Positions 54,461 through 62,942 of a stretch of 64,000 nt of DNA are shown piece by piece (the first letter of the stretch is position 1; the number at the start of each line of letters is the position of its first letter). The DNA is from Nocardia australiensis. GTDB taxonomy: Bacteria; Actinomycetota; Actinomycetes; Mycobacteriales; Mycobacteriaceae. The notes under the pieces are model-generated. The model made no database searches. It was not told the DNA's origin and worked only from the letters and a program-made list of their open reading frames with translations. The translations under genes and the position numbers were made by a program. The stretch spans positions 1-64,000 of the forward strand of contig NZ_JAJFZM010000003.1 in NCBI RefSeq assembly GCF_020733705.1, given 5' to 3'.

Positions 54461-55807
54461 TCACGCGTTCGGTCCGGCTGATTCGGTGAGGGCGAGGGTG
54501 CTCTGTCGCCGGCCCAGTCGCCGGGTGACGAGCATCGTCGTCATTACGGCTGGGACGACCGCGATCAGGTAGGGCACCGGGGCAACGGATTGCCAGGGGT
54601 TGCCGGTTTTGACGATCGCGAACGGCAGTACCGCGACGATCGCTCCCACACAGCCGCCGATCAGGCCGACGATCAGCGCGAGGGTGACCTCGCGGGTCAG
54701 CATGCTGCGGATCTGAGTACCGGTGGCGCCGATCAGGTTCATCGTGGCGAATTCGGCCCGCCGCCGCCCGATGGAGATGATCATGTTGTTGACCAGCGCA
54801 ACGGCCAGAAATGCCGCGATGAACCCGACGACGACATAGTTGATCGAAGCGATCATGGCGCCGGTTCCCGACGTGGCGCGGTGGGTGGTGTTCTCGATCG
54901 ACTGCATGCTCAGGGTCCCGGCGGCGATGCCGACGAACAGGGTCACGAACATGGCGATGGGGCGGATGCGTTCGGGGTCGGTACGCACATTGATCCGGGC
55001 GAGGTGATCGCCCGCGGTCCGCGAGCGCGGGATGAGCCGGCGTGTCCAGATCTCGGCCAGATGCAGCGATTCCGTTGCCAGCAAAGCGAATCCGGTGGCG
55101 ATGAGGACGCATCCGGGTCCGGTCGCGGCGGTCGCCAGCACACTGTCGGGTCCGGCGGCGAACGCGGTGACCGAGGAACCTACCCCGACGCTCAATACGG
55201 TGAGCGCCAGCAGCGGCCGGGCCCGTCCGCGGCGTGCTCGCGCCCGCCCGCCCGGAGCCGGATCGACGGGGCTGCCGCCGGCAACCCGGCGCGAACCGAG
55301 GTACCCGCCGGTGAGGCAGGCGGCGACGACCAGTGCTGTGGCGATCAGCGGCGCCGCCAAGCCCGGAGCATAGGACGTCGCCGGATCGACCAGTCCGGCT
55401 CGCCGCATCAGCACTATCAGCAACCCACCGACGGGATATCCGATGGCCAGGGCGGGAAGCGCGGCCGATACTCCGATGGTGGCCGATTCCAGCGCGACCA
55501 TGCGCTGGACCTGCGCCGGTGTGGCGCCGATCAGGCGCAGGCCACGGACCTCCTCCAGGCGTGTGTCCATGCCGACGGCAACGGTGGTGACGACGGCGAA
55601 GATGACGATGCACAACACCCAGCCCCCCAGGATCGCCGCGAACTGGGTCAGCAGACCGCGATCGGCCGCCACGGTGCCGGTCGCGATCCCGGTCGCGAAG
55701 ACAGCGGCCATGCTCGTCGCCAGCACGGCGCCCGCGAACGCGATGAGCGCGGTAGCGAATACGGCGGCACCACGACGGATAACCGACCGGACGGCGAGGA
55801 GGAACAT
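54461..55807 (-). CDS. FtsX-like ABC transporter permease
   Basis: 448 residues; the ATG overlaps the ATPase stop (TGATG); a GTG one codon upstream is also possible. It has two FtsX/MacB-type modules, each of about four membrane helices. Helices start at MFLLAVRSVIRRGAAVFATALIAF. The motif RGLRLIGATPAQVQRM follows the second helix, and its counterpart FATMNLIGATGTQIRSM lies in the second half. Permease of a MacB/LolCDE-like exporter for a lipid, peptide or drug. Confidence 0.9.
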   Translation of the reverse strand: MFLLAVRSVIRRGAAVFATALIAFAGAVLATSMAAVFATGIATGTVAADRGLLTQFAAILGGWVLCIVIFAVVTTVAVGMDTRLEEVRGLRLIGATPAQVQRMVALESATIGVSAALPALAIGYPVGGLLIVLMRRAGLVDPATSYAPGLAAPLIATALVVAACLTGGYLGSRRVAGGSPVDPAPGGRARARRGRARPLLALTVLSVGVGSSVTAFAAGPDSVLATAATGPGCVLIATGFALLATESLHLAEIWTRRLIPRSRTAGDHLARINVRTDPERIRPIAMFVTLFVGIAAGTLSMQSIENTTHRATSGTGAMIASINYVVVGFIAAFLAVALVNNMIISIGRRRAEFATMNLIGATGTQIRSMLTREVTLALIVGLIGGCVGAIVAVLPFAIVKTGNPWQSVAPVPYLIAVVPAVMTTMLVTRRLGRRQSTLALTESAGPNA

Positions 55808-56625
55808 CACCGCACCTCACCGGAACGACGACCGGATTCGGCGTACTCGACCAGCGTGGCCATCCGGGCGGCGACCTCCTGAGCCGACGGCCGGGTGAGG
55901 CGGTCGGCGAGCAGGCCATCGGCCAGGAAAAGAACCTGATCGGAGTAGGCGGCGGCCGAGGGATCGTGGGTGACCATGACGATCGTCTGCCCGGCATCGG
56001 CGAGTCCACGCAACAGGCCCAGCACCTCCCGGGCGCTGCGGAGATCCAGCGCGCCGGTCGGCTCGTCGGCGAACACGATCCGTGGTGCGGTGACCAGCGC
56101 CCGCGCGATCGCCACCCGCTGCTTCTGCCCGCCGGAGAGCTGGTCCGGGCGGTGCGCGGCCCGCGCGCCGAGCCCGACACGCTCGAGCAACCGCATCGTC
56201 GACTCCCGATCGGCGCGGCGGCCGTCGAGGCGCAGCGGCAGTTCGACGTTCTCGGCGGCGGTCAGCGCGGCGAGCAGGTGGAATTCCTGAAACACGAATC
56301 CCAGCTCCCGGCGCCGCAATTCGGTCAGCTCGGTCTGATTCAGGTCGGCGAGCCGGTGCTCGCCGAGTTCGACCTGGCCCTCGGTCACGGGAAGCAACCC
56401 GGCCGCGCAGTGCAGCAGCGTGGTCTTTCCCGAACCCGACGGTCCCATGATCGAGGTGAACGAGCCGCGGGCAATGTCGAGGTCGATCCCGCGCAGGGCG
56501 TGCACCGGGCCCGCGTCACCGGGATAGGTGCACGACACCGACCGGATGCGCATGGCCTGCTCGGCGTGCCCGGAAGGCGGGCGGGATACGGGCGGGTCGA
56601 AGGATGTGTGCCTGGGTCGAGACAT
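55807..56625 (-). CDS. ABC transporter ATP-binding protein (LolD/MacB type)
   Basis: 272 residues from MSRPRHTSFDPP, GAAAGG upstream. Walker A MGPSGSGKTTLLHCAAGL, Q-loop VFQEFHLL, signature LSGGQKQRVAIARAL, Walker B IVFADEPTGALD, and switch histidine MVTHDPSAA. The architecture fits the MacB/LolD class, consistent with the FtsX-like permease overlapping downstream. Divergent from a TetR gene with clustered operator repeats, so the exporter is probably inducible. Confidence 0.92.
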   Translation of the reverse strand: MSRPRHTSFDPPVSRPPSGHAEQAMRIRSVSCTYPGDAGPVHALRGIDLDIARGSFTSIMGPSGSGKTTLLHCAAGLLPVTEGQVELGEHRLADLNQTELTELRRRELGFVFQEFHLLAALTAAENVELPLRLDGRRADRESTMRLLERVGLGARAAHRPDQLSGGQKQRVAIARALVTAPRIVFADEPTGALDLRSAREVLGLLRGLADAGQTIVMVTHDPSAAAYSDQVLFLADGLLADRLTRPSAQEVAARMATLVEYAESGRRSGEVR

Positions 56626-56677
56626 CACCGGCCACCTTTCGCGGCCGAGCGCAGAGGGATGAGCGGGGCCGCCGATG

Positions 56678-56733
56678 TAAACGATCGTATTAAACGAATG
56701 ACATAAACGATCGTATGAAACGTACGTACGTTT
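56678..56733. promoter_or_regulatory. Operator cluster of the ABC exporter/TetR pair
   Basis: The element TAAACGATCGTATtAAACG occurs at 56678-56696 and, with one change, at 56704-56722. A perfect 16-bp palindrome AAACGTACGTACGTTT covers 56718-56733. All lie in the divergent promoter region and share the half-site AAACG. Confidence 0.7.
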
Positions 56734-56758
56734 AGCAATCGGGTATGATGTGCGCAAC

Positions 56759-57343
56759 ATGAACACCGGGAAACGAACAACCAAGGACAGGCTGCTCGAG
56801 GCGGCGCGGCAGTGCCTGCTCCGCCGCGGGTACGCGCGCACCTCGGTCCGCGACCTGGTCGCGGCCAGCGGCGTCAACCAGGCCTCGATCAACTACCACT
56901 TCGGCTCCAAGGAAGCGCTGCTCAACCTCGCGCTGTTCCAGCTCAACGGCGACTGGGGCGACATGATGTTCGGCGCGATCGCCGATGCGTCGATCGCGTC
57001 ACCGGTCGAGCGGTGGCGGCGGGTCATCGACTCGGTCCGCGCCAACCCCGATCTGTGGTCGGTGAACTTCGAATCCGTCGCACTCGCCGCCGGCAACGAG
57101 GAGATCCGTAGCGCACTCGCCGACCGCGGCCACAAGGCCCGGATCGGACTGGCCCGCGCCTTCGCCGGCCTGGAGGAAGGCCGTGACAGCGACGCGGCGA
57201 TCCACGCGGCCGGCTCGCACTATTACTCGCTACTGATCGGCGTCGCCTTGCAATGGCTCACCGATCCCGCCACCGCACCCTCCGCCGAGGAAATCGTCGA
57301 CCCCGAGCCGCAGCGCCGGGCCGCCGTCTCAGAGCGCGAGTGA
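56759..57343 (+). CDS. TetR family repressor
   Basis: 194 residues from MNTGKRTTKDR; a GTG three codons earlier at 56750 is in frame. DNA-binding domain CLLRRGYARTSVRDLVAASGVNQASINYHFGSKEALLNLAL, a typical SINYHFGSKE signature. The C-terminal half is like TetR_C of the AcrR group. Expected to repress the divergent ABC exporter through the operator cluster. Confidence 0.92.
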   Translation: MNTGKRTTKDRLLEAARQCLLRRGYARTSVRDLVAASGVNQASINYHFGSKEALLNLALFQLNGDWGDMMFGAIADASIASPVERWRRVIDSVRANPDLWSVNFESVALAAGNEEIRSALADRGHKARIGLARAFAGLEEGRDSDAAIHAAGSHYYSLLIGVALQWLTDPATAPSAEEIVDPEPQRRAAVSERE

Positions 57344-57452
57344 TACTTTCCGCACCACCGCTACCGCCCCGAACCGGTTACTGCACCGTCTGCCTCACCC
57401 CACGCAGCAGCGGTGTCGTGACGATGAATCCGCAGCCCGGTCTCGGGGGACC

Positions 57453-57648
57453 CTCGTCTCGGTCGTTCTCGGCACGATCGCGGCGGCGACCACCGTCGTG
57501 CCCTACAGCATCGTCAAGACCGGGTGGTCCATGGCGGATGTTTCCCGCGATCGTCGCCGGCGGTTTGTCGATCGCGCTCATCGCTACCGCCTCGACGACC
57601 TTGCGCGCCACCCGTGATCGGCCGCCCGCCGCCCTCACGACGCCGTGA
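57453..57648 (+). pseudogene. C-terminal remnant of an FtsX-like permease
   Basis: One frame reads LVSVVLGTIAAATTVVPYSIVKTGW; a second, shifted, frame continues FPAIVAGGLSIALIATASTTLRATRDRPPAALTTP and ends in TGA. Together they match the last part of FtsX-type permeases (compare AVLPFAIVKTG...ALTESAG in the intact permease at 54.5 kb). A frameshift near 57530 and absence of the rest of the gene show it is dead. Confidence 0.6.
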
Positions 57649-57699
57649 CCCGAGCCACCCCGACCGGTGGCCACTCTCCACATCGAAAGCAGGTTCACT

Positions 57700-58956
57700 A
57701 TGACCGAGAATCGCGAGCTGGACCTCGTACTGTTCGGCGCGACCGGTTTCGTCGGGCAGACAACAGCGCAGTATCTGACACAGGCCGCGCCCGAAGGCGC
57801 GCGTATCGCGCTGGCGGGGCGGTCGCCGAGAAAATTGAGTGCGCTGCGCGACCGGCTGGGACCAGCCGCAGTGCAGTGGGAACTCATCACAGCCGACGCA
57901 GATGACACCAGCGCGCTCGGTGCGCTCGCCGCCCGGACCACCGCCGTGCTCACCACTGTCGGCCCGTATCAGCGGTACGGGTTACCGTTGCTGGCCGCGT
58001 GTGCCGAGCAGGGCACCCACTACGCCGATCTCACCGGCGAGTCGATATTCACCCGCACCGCGATCGACCGCTACCACGAGCTGGCGGTCGCCACCGGTGC
58101 GAAGATCGTGACCTCGTGCGGATTCGATTCGATCCCCTCCGATCTGAGCGTTTACCTGCTGCATCGGGCCGCCGCCGCGGACAACGCCGGCGAGCTGGGG
58201 ACGACGACCTTGATAGCGACCATGAAGGGCGGTGTCAGCGGTGGAACGGTGGATTCCGCGCGCGCGATGTGGGAGACGATCGCCGTGGACTCCGCCGCGC
58301 GCACGGCAATCACGGATCCGTACTCGCTGAGTCCCGACCGAGCGCGCGAACCCCGCGTCGGCCCGTCCGACCACGCCTTCGCACGCGCGAAGACCATCGC
58401 CCCGGATCTGGAAGGCTGGGTCACCACATTCGTTATGGCGCCGCACAATACGAAGATCGTCCGACGCAGCAACGGGCTGCTCGGGTGGGCTTACGGGCCG
58501 GACTTCCGCTACCGGGAGGTCCTGGACGCGGGCGCCTCGCCCACCGCCCCGCTGATCGCGGGCGCCACCGCGGCAGCCGTGGTAGCCGGTATGGGCGCGG
58601 TGGCGATGCTGTCCAGATCGAGCTCCGGACGCCGGTTGCTCGATCGCGTGCTGCCCGCACCGGGCACCGGACCGGACGAAAAGGCGCGCGCCACAGGATG
58701 GTTCCGTACCGCCACCTACACCCGGACTTCCGCGGGCACACAGTATCTCGCCACGTTCGCCGGGGACGGCGATCCCGGGTATCAAGCGACCGCGGTCATG
58801 CTCGCCGAAAGCGGCCTGTGCCTGGCTTTCGACAGGCACAGGATCCCCGATCGCGCCGGAGTTCTCACACCGGCCACCGCCATGGGCGACACGCTCGCCA
58901 CACGGCTGCGCACGGCCGGGATGACAATCGAGACAGCGGCCATAACCAGCGGCTGA
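57700..58956 (+). CDS. Saccharopine dehydrogenase/trans-acting enoyl reductase-like protein
   Basis: 418 residues. DLVLFGATGFVGQTTAQYL gives the Rossmann motif, and ALAGRSPRKLSALRDRLG and LTGESIFTRTAIDRYHELA follow. SCGFDSIPSDLSVYLLHRA is the signature of the mycobacterial Rv2449c/Rv2953 group. Rv2953 is a trans-acting enoyl reductase of phthiocerol synthesis; most relatives are uncharacterised. One hydrophobic segment near residue 290 suggests membrane association. Flanked by remnants, so it sits alone. Confidence 0.85.
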   Translation: MTENRELDLVLFGATGFVGQTTAQYLTQAAPEGARIALAGRSPRKLSALRDRLGPAAVQWELITADADDTSALGALAARTTAVLTTVGPYQRYGLPLLAACAEQGTHYADLTGESIFTRTAIDRYHELAVATGAKIVTSCGFDSIPSDLSVYLLHRAAAADNAGELGTTTLIATMKGGVSGGTVDSARAMWETIAVDSAARTAITDPYSLSPDRAREPRVGPSDHAFARAKTIAPDLEGWVTTFVMAPHNTKIVRRSNGLLGWAYGPDFRYREVLDAGASPTAPLIAGATAAAVVAGMGAVAMLSRSSSGRRLLDRVLPAPGTGPDEKARATGWFRTATYTRTSAGTQYLATFAGDGDPGYQATAVMLAESGLCLAFDRHRIPDRAGVLTPATAMGDTLATRLRTAGMTIETAAITSG

Positions 58957-59009
58957 ACCGCGGCGACGATACACCAGCGCTACGAGCACAGGCCTGTCGT
59001 GCGGGGGCG
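58957..59009. other. Short spacer before the DNA-ligase remnant
   Basis: No feature seen; possibly more of the ligase remnant in another frame. Confidence 0.3.
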
Positions 59010-59225
59010 CTGACCTGCCCCAGTTCGACCAGACGGGCCGCCCTGGATGACCTCCAGGCCACGCTGCAACGCAAAACACCCACCGTCCAGGCCGATGCCC
59101 CGGACGCGATCTTCGTCCGGCCCGAGCAGGTGAGGTGTCCTTCACCGAGTGGACCAGCGACGGACGACTCCGGCACCCATCGTGGCGAGGGCTCAGACCG
59201 GACAAGTCGCCGCAGGGAAATTTCT
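59010..59225 (+). pseudogene. C-terminal remnant of an ATP-dependent DNA ligase (LigD/LigC type)
   Basis: The first frame reads RAALDDLQATLQRKTPTVQADAPDAIFVRPEQV. After a one-base shift near 59132 a second frame reads VSFTEWTSDGRLRHPSWRGLRPDKSP. This is the OB-fold end of ATP-dependent ligases (usual form: WVRPELVGEV-FTEWT-DGRLRHPSWRGLR-DK). The remaining domains are absent. No intact ku or ligase gene is near, so this is a decayed end-joining or replication gene fragment. Confidence 0.7.
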
Positions 59226-59476
59226 CGGGAACCATATGGCCGAAATGCCTGTCAGGATGCTCTGTAATGTCGCGACCCGCGCAGCCGGAGCGGGCCGCGC
59301 GGGTCTTCGGAAGATCAACGGGCAGAGGTCATCTCACGTCGGCAACACACCATATTGCCGAGTTGAGTGCATTCTGACCTACTCGATGTGGACTGATGCC
59401 GGATCTGGTGTATCGCCGGGTTGTATCGCAGCTGGCGAGGGCTGCGGCATACTCTCCGCCCCAATACGCTTCGGCC
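59226..59476. other. Intergenic region, no gene seen
   Basis: About 250 bp with no convincing frame or repeat. Confidence 0.4.
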
Positions 59477-59755
59477 ATGCCCAAGATCAGATTCAACAAC
59501 CCGCACACGGACAAGCTGTTCATGATTTGTCTCGAGCCATGGGCTGAGGAGTACTGGCTGCGCCCGGGAGATGCGTTCACCGTCGAGTTCGATGAAAGCG
59601 ATCGCGCAGAACAGATGATCGGTGACGCCGACTTCGACGTGTCCTGGTACGACTTCGGAATCTTGGTGTGGACAGCATCGGGCAAAGACGTCACTGTGCT
59701 CGATCGGTCGGGGACCCGCCTCGACCACGGCCACCAGCAGCCCAACGCTGACTGA
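59477..59755 (+). CDS. Small conserved hypothetical protein
   Basis: 92 residues from MPKIRFNNPHTDKLFMICLEPWAEEYWLRPGDAFTVEF; an extended frame upstream to 59396 lacks homology. A small beta-rich, acidic protein (WYDFGILVWTASGKDVTVLDRSG). I know of similar small proteins in other actinobacteria but no function. Confidence 0.6.
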   Translation: MPKIRFNNPHTDKLFMICLEPWAEEYWLRPGDAFTVEFDESDRAEQMIGDADFDVSWYDFGILVWTASGKDVTVLDRSGTRLDHGHQQPNAD

Positions 59756-60037
59756 ACTCCCGCAACCCGCCTGGCCGGGCTGCACGCTCATGCCGCAGGG
59801 CGGGCCTTCCGGAACGCGGTATCCGCCAATCAGCAGCGCGACAACCTGTTCCACTTCTGCCCGGCTATCGGAGTCCACGACTGGCAACTTCGCGGTCCCT
59901 CCACGGTGGCGAACGACAGCGTGACAGAGTGGCGGTGCCTGCCCGGAGCCGTTGACGGCGAGGAGCTTTCGGAGCCGTGGACCGAAACGCGTGGGTCTCG
60001 GATGAACGACGCATGGTGCTTAACGACAAGGAGCGAT

Positions 60038-60400
60038 GTGAACGGCGGATGTCTTTGCGGCTATATTCGGTTTTCCGCGCCCGGCGACCCGGACTTCCCG
60101 CATCTGTGCTCTTGTGGGCACTGCCAGCGGCTTTCGGGTGCGCCGGTGATGTCGTGGGTGTCTTTTCCGGAAGAAAGTTTCGAGTGGATCGGTCCGGGTG
60201 GAGAGCCGACCTGGTTCGAGACGTTCCCGCAGATCTGCCGGGGTTTCTGTCCGAAGTGCGGTTCTTCGGTTGCGTCCAAGGGGGATGAAGCCGGCTTGGT
60301 GGGCGTCACGATCACAGCCCTGGATGATCACGGCAACATGGTGCCGGTCAAGCAGAGCTTTGCTCACAATGCAGTTTCGTGGCTGCCCCCGCTTGGATGA
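60038..60400 (+). CDS. GFA/CENP-V zinc-binding family protein
   Basis: 120 residues. The GTG at 60038 has AAGGAG four bases before and begins VNGGCLCGYIRF, the usual start of the family. Cysteine pattern C-x-C (CLC), C-x-C-x2-C (CSCGHC) and C-x2-C (CPKC) binds two structural zincs. Relatives include glutathione-dependent formaldehyde-activating enzyme, but most in actinobacteria are of unknown function. The in-frame ATG at 60002 has no ribosome site. Confidence 0.82.
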   Translation: MNGGCLCGYIRFSAPGDPDFPHLCSCGHCQRLSGAPVMSWVSFPEESFEWIGPGGEPTWFETFPQICRGFCPKCGSSVASKGDEAGLVGVTITALDDHGNMVPVKQSFAHNAVSWLPPLG

Positions 60401-60454
60401 CCTGGCGCTCCGTGCGGGACGGACACGCTTGTGCCCGTCCCGCGCGGCTGTCCC

Positions 60455-60556
60455 CTAGGCGCGTACTCGCCGCCCAACCAGGTCAGCTTCGATCTCGGCC
60501 AGCCGCGGCAACATCTTCGGATTGATGTTGAGCATCGGGCATCGGATGCAGGCTTC
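60455..60556 (-). pseudogene. C-terminal remnant of a tyrosine recombinase
   Basis: The minus frame reads EACIRCPMLNINPKMLPRLAEIEADLVGRRVRA, then TAG. This Cys-rich tail (ACIRCPML...P) is typical of the end of integrases such as the one at the right edge (ACVRCSLLRPDP). The catalytic domain is missing. It points to an earlier integration or a degraded second integrase on the same strand. Confidence 0.6.
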
Positions 60557-60671
60557 TCTGAACTAACTGACCATGCCCATCCCGGCGTCTCCCGAACGCA
60601 CGCTCATGCCGATGAGCGGACGCCGGTCAAGGATCGGTTTGCGTAGCATTCTCGGCGATGATGGGAGTGGG

Positions 60672-61079
60672 ATGTCGGAGGTTGTGAACTTGACGGCGGT
60701 TGATTCCGCGGGCGTGCTCTGGCCGGTCGTGCTTCGTCTGGGTGAGCCGTCGGTGGCGCGGGTGGAGTTGGTGGGTCACGGCGCGTTCGGGTCGGTTGAT
60801 GATGACTACCTGAGCTGCCTGCTCGCTGTCCGCGAGTATCTGGAGGGGCGGGGCCAGCTGTTGTGCTGTCAGGGCGCTCGGCCGGACGTGTGGCCGTCGG
60901 GCATGTTGCGGCAGTTCGACAATGGTCGGCGGGCATACGTTCTCGACCATGATCGGCGAGGTGCGGAGCTCGAGGTGGTGGACATGTTCGCTCCGGCACC
61001 GGCCGAGATGGTCGTGAGCGTGTTGGAGCAGGGCAAGGCCGTGTTCGCGTTGAACGGCTTGCCTTGGCGAGGAGAGTAG
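60672..61079 (+). CDS. Small hypothetical protein
   Basis: 135 residues from MSEVVNLTAVDSAG; GGAG just upstream. A beta-strand-rich protein (VLWPVVLRLGEPSVARVELVGHGAF) with LLCCQGARPDVWPSGMLRQFDNGRRAYVL in the middle. No recognised family or membrane span. It ends ~150 bp before a strong hairpin terminator. Confidence 0.6.
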   Translation: MSEVVNLTAVDSAGVLWPVVLRLGEPSVARVELVGHGAFGSVDDDYLSCLLAVREYLEGRGQLLCCQGARPDVWPSGMLRQFDNGRRAYVLDHDRRGAELEVVDMFAPAPAEMVVSVLEQGKAVFALNGLPWRGE

Positions 61080-61230
61080 CTGCTCCCTCGCCGCCGGAGG
61101 GTTGGCGAGAGCAGCAGAAACGTCCTGTCTTGCCGCTGGTCGCGCTGACCGGACCGGCCAGCGATTGGCGGTCAAAGACCTACTGGCCGTGGCCATCCGG
61201 GGCCGGCGGACAGATGCACAGTCCGAAGAT

Positions 61231-61259
61231 CAACGGCCCGAGGCTATCTCGGGCCGTTG
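61231..61259 (+). terminator. Hairpin terminator
   Basis: A 12-bp perfect stem CAACGGCCCGAG/CTCGGGCCGTTG, loop GCTAT. It sits between the small hypothetical gene (+) and the convergent small gene at 61374, so it may serve both. Confidence 0.75.
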
Positions 61260-61373
61260 GCGTCCGCGTGGAACGTCCGAGAATGCCGAATAGCGCGTTA
61301 CCCAGAGAAAGTGCAGCAGGTCGAAATCCCGCCCGATGCGGGCGGCGTGGCGATCCAAGACGAGTGACAATGT

Positions 61374-61568
61374 CTACCCGGTGAAGCGGGCCGCCCCCGG
61401 GAGAGTGACGCTCCCGAACCCCTCTATGACCACGGCGGACTGCCCTGTCCGGGCATCCTCGGCGAATTCCTGCCAAGTGGTCGGCACAGCAGAGTCGATG
61501 ACAGGTTCCTCCAAGTTGACGTCGTACGCGTCTTCGTCCGCTGTCGGGTCCACCTGTTCATCAGCCAA
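61374..61568 (-). CDS. Small acidic hypothetical protein
   Basis: 64 residues if started at the TTG at 61568, eight bases after AAGGAG (LADEQVDPTADEDAYDV). Then VPTTWQEFAEDARTGQSAVVIEGFGSVTLPGAARFTG. No known domain; size and acidity are reminiscent of antitoxin-like proteins, but no toxin gene is adjacent. Confidence 0.45.
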   Translation of the reverse strand: MADEQVDPTADEDAYDVNLEEPVIDSAVPTTWQEFAEDARTGQSAVVIEGFGSVTLPGAARFTG

Positions 61569-61835
61569 TTCGACCACTCCTTTTCGCTCATCAGTCGTTG
61601 ACGGAACCGATGATAGAACACGTTTTCGATCCGTTTCAGGGTTGACAGTGGACCTCGGGCACCGGTGACGAGTCGGCCTCAGGCTCCGCACTGCCCGTGG
61701 CCTGTGCCGGGACCGTTCGAGAAAGACATCCGATAATGCCGCATAGCGCGCTCACCCGACGGTCGTTGAGGTGGATGTCGAGCGGACCGAGATGCGTTCT
61801 ACGACTTCACCGGTCGTACCAGCAAGCGCACCGGG

Positions 61836-62552
61836 TCAAGCGGTGGTGTGGTCGGGAGGTGACCATCGGTAGGCGATAGGTCCGATGAGCAGGGGCTGGT
61901 CCAGCATGTCTGCCGTGAACGACACTCCAGTGACCTTCGCCGCCAGGGCGAAGGCTCTCGGCACGCCGGTGCTGACGCTGATGTGCCAGGCGTCGGAGTC
62001 GCGCTCGTCTTCATCGACGTCATAAATAGGGTCATCGTCGGTCATGTCCAGCTCCATGCCCAGCTCGCGCATGTAGTCGTTGAGCCGGTCGGGGGCGCAA
62101 CCCCAACGGTCATGCGGGTACCACAGTCGGTGGCCGGTCACGATCGTCCCGTCGATCGCGTACTCGAGGCTGTGCTCGGCGTAGCCGTGGATGGTGATCG
62201 CCAGGACCTCACAGTCTCGCGATAGTTCCGCCAGCGCCGTGCGGTCAGTCATCCACCACCCGACCGGTTCGATGGCCATGCTCCATGCACCGGCCCGAAA
62301 CACGCCCACGTGACCGCCTCCGTGCCCGCCGCCAGTCTTGCCGAGGAACTCGACCATCCTGTCGTTGAGCTCTTCGAAGTCCGACTCCTGGCCGGAGTCG
62401 TCGCCTTTGCTGAAGCGGCGCACCACCTCCGACGGGTCAAGGTTTCGGAAGAAGCCGACGCTGAAGACCTCACCCAGCGGGTCCGCTTGGCTCTCGGATG
62501 CGTTGAGCCACTGAAATGGGGCCAGGGGATCAGTTGTCGCCATATGGGTCAT
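61836..62552 (-). CDS. DUF6461-like protein
   Basis: 238 residues from the ATG at 62552 (MTHMATTDPLAPFQWL), GGTGGGG eight bases upstream. EVFSVGFFRNLDPSEVVRRFSKG and GGHVGVFRAGAWSMAIEPVGWW fit the DUF6461 pattern, a family common in streptomycetes and nocardiae with no assigned role. The C-terminal half contains an acidic stretch (DMTDDDPIYDVDEDERD). Confidence 0.7.
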   Translation of the reverse strand: MTHMATTDPLAPFQWLNASESQADPLGEVFSVGFFRNLDPSEVVRRFSKGDDSGQESDFEELNDRMVEFLGKTGGGHGGGHVGVFRAGAWSMAIEPVGWWMTDRTALAELSRDCEVLAITIHGYAEHSLEYAIDGTIVTGHRLWYPHDRWGCAPDRLNDYMRELGMELDMTDDDPIYDVDEDERDSDAWHISVSTGVPRAFALAAKVTGVSFTADMLDQPLLIGPIAYRWSPPDHTTA

Positions 62553-62942
62553 GGTGGCAGACCCCACCGACAACCATTCGATCGTCTGGAACGCCTGATC
62601 GACCCACTGTCCTCAGCGCGGACTTCCCGTGGCTCCGTTGACATCCGACAGGCTCACCGGGCCGGTCCGCGAGGGTCAGCAGATCACCGGACTTGCTACC
62701 ACTGGCGACCATTCTTGCCGCGCGGGCGAGGTGGCCCTCGGCACCGAGCACGCCGGATCGACATCCGGGACCGCCCGAAAGCACTGAAATGCCGCGGAGC
62801 GCGCGATCCTGAGAGCCGCAGCGCTGGCCGACGAACGCACTGATCTGCCGAATATCGCGCGGTTCGAAACGGCCACAGTCTTTCGAGGCCGATCGAGGTG
62901 TGCCGAACCACGCCGAGGTTTTACTCGGCAATGGTCGGGATC
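62553..62942. other. Spacer between the DUF6461-like gene and the integrase
   Basis: About 390 bp; frames on both strands look non-coding. It could carry the attachment site of the integrase element, but no direct repeat or tRNA 3' end is present in this window to confirm it. Confidence 0.35.

Noticed and set aside
54228..56180. 650-residue minus frame over the permease and ATPase genes
   Set aside because: Arg/Pro-rich, out of frame with two overlapping real genes; only its last 55 codons are kept as a low-confidence small frame.
57982..59235. 417-residue minus frame over the enoyl-reductase-like gene
   Set aside because: Shadow of the plus-strand protein; no domain features.
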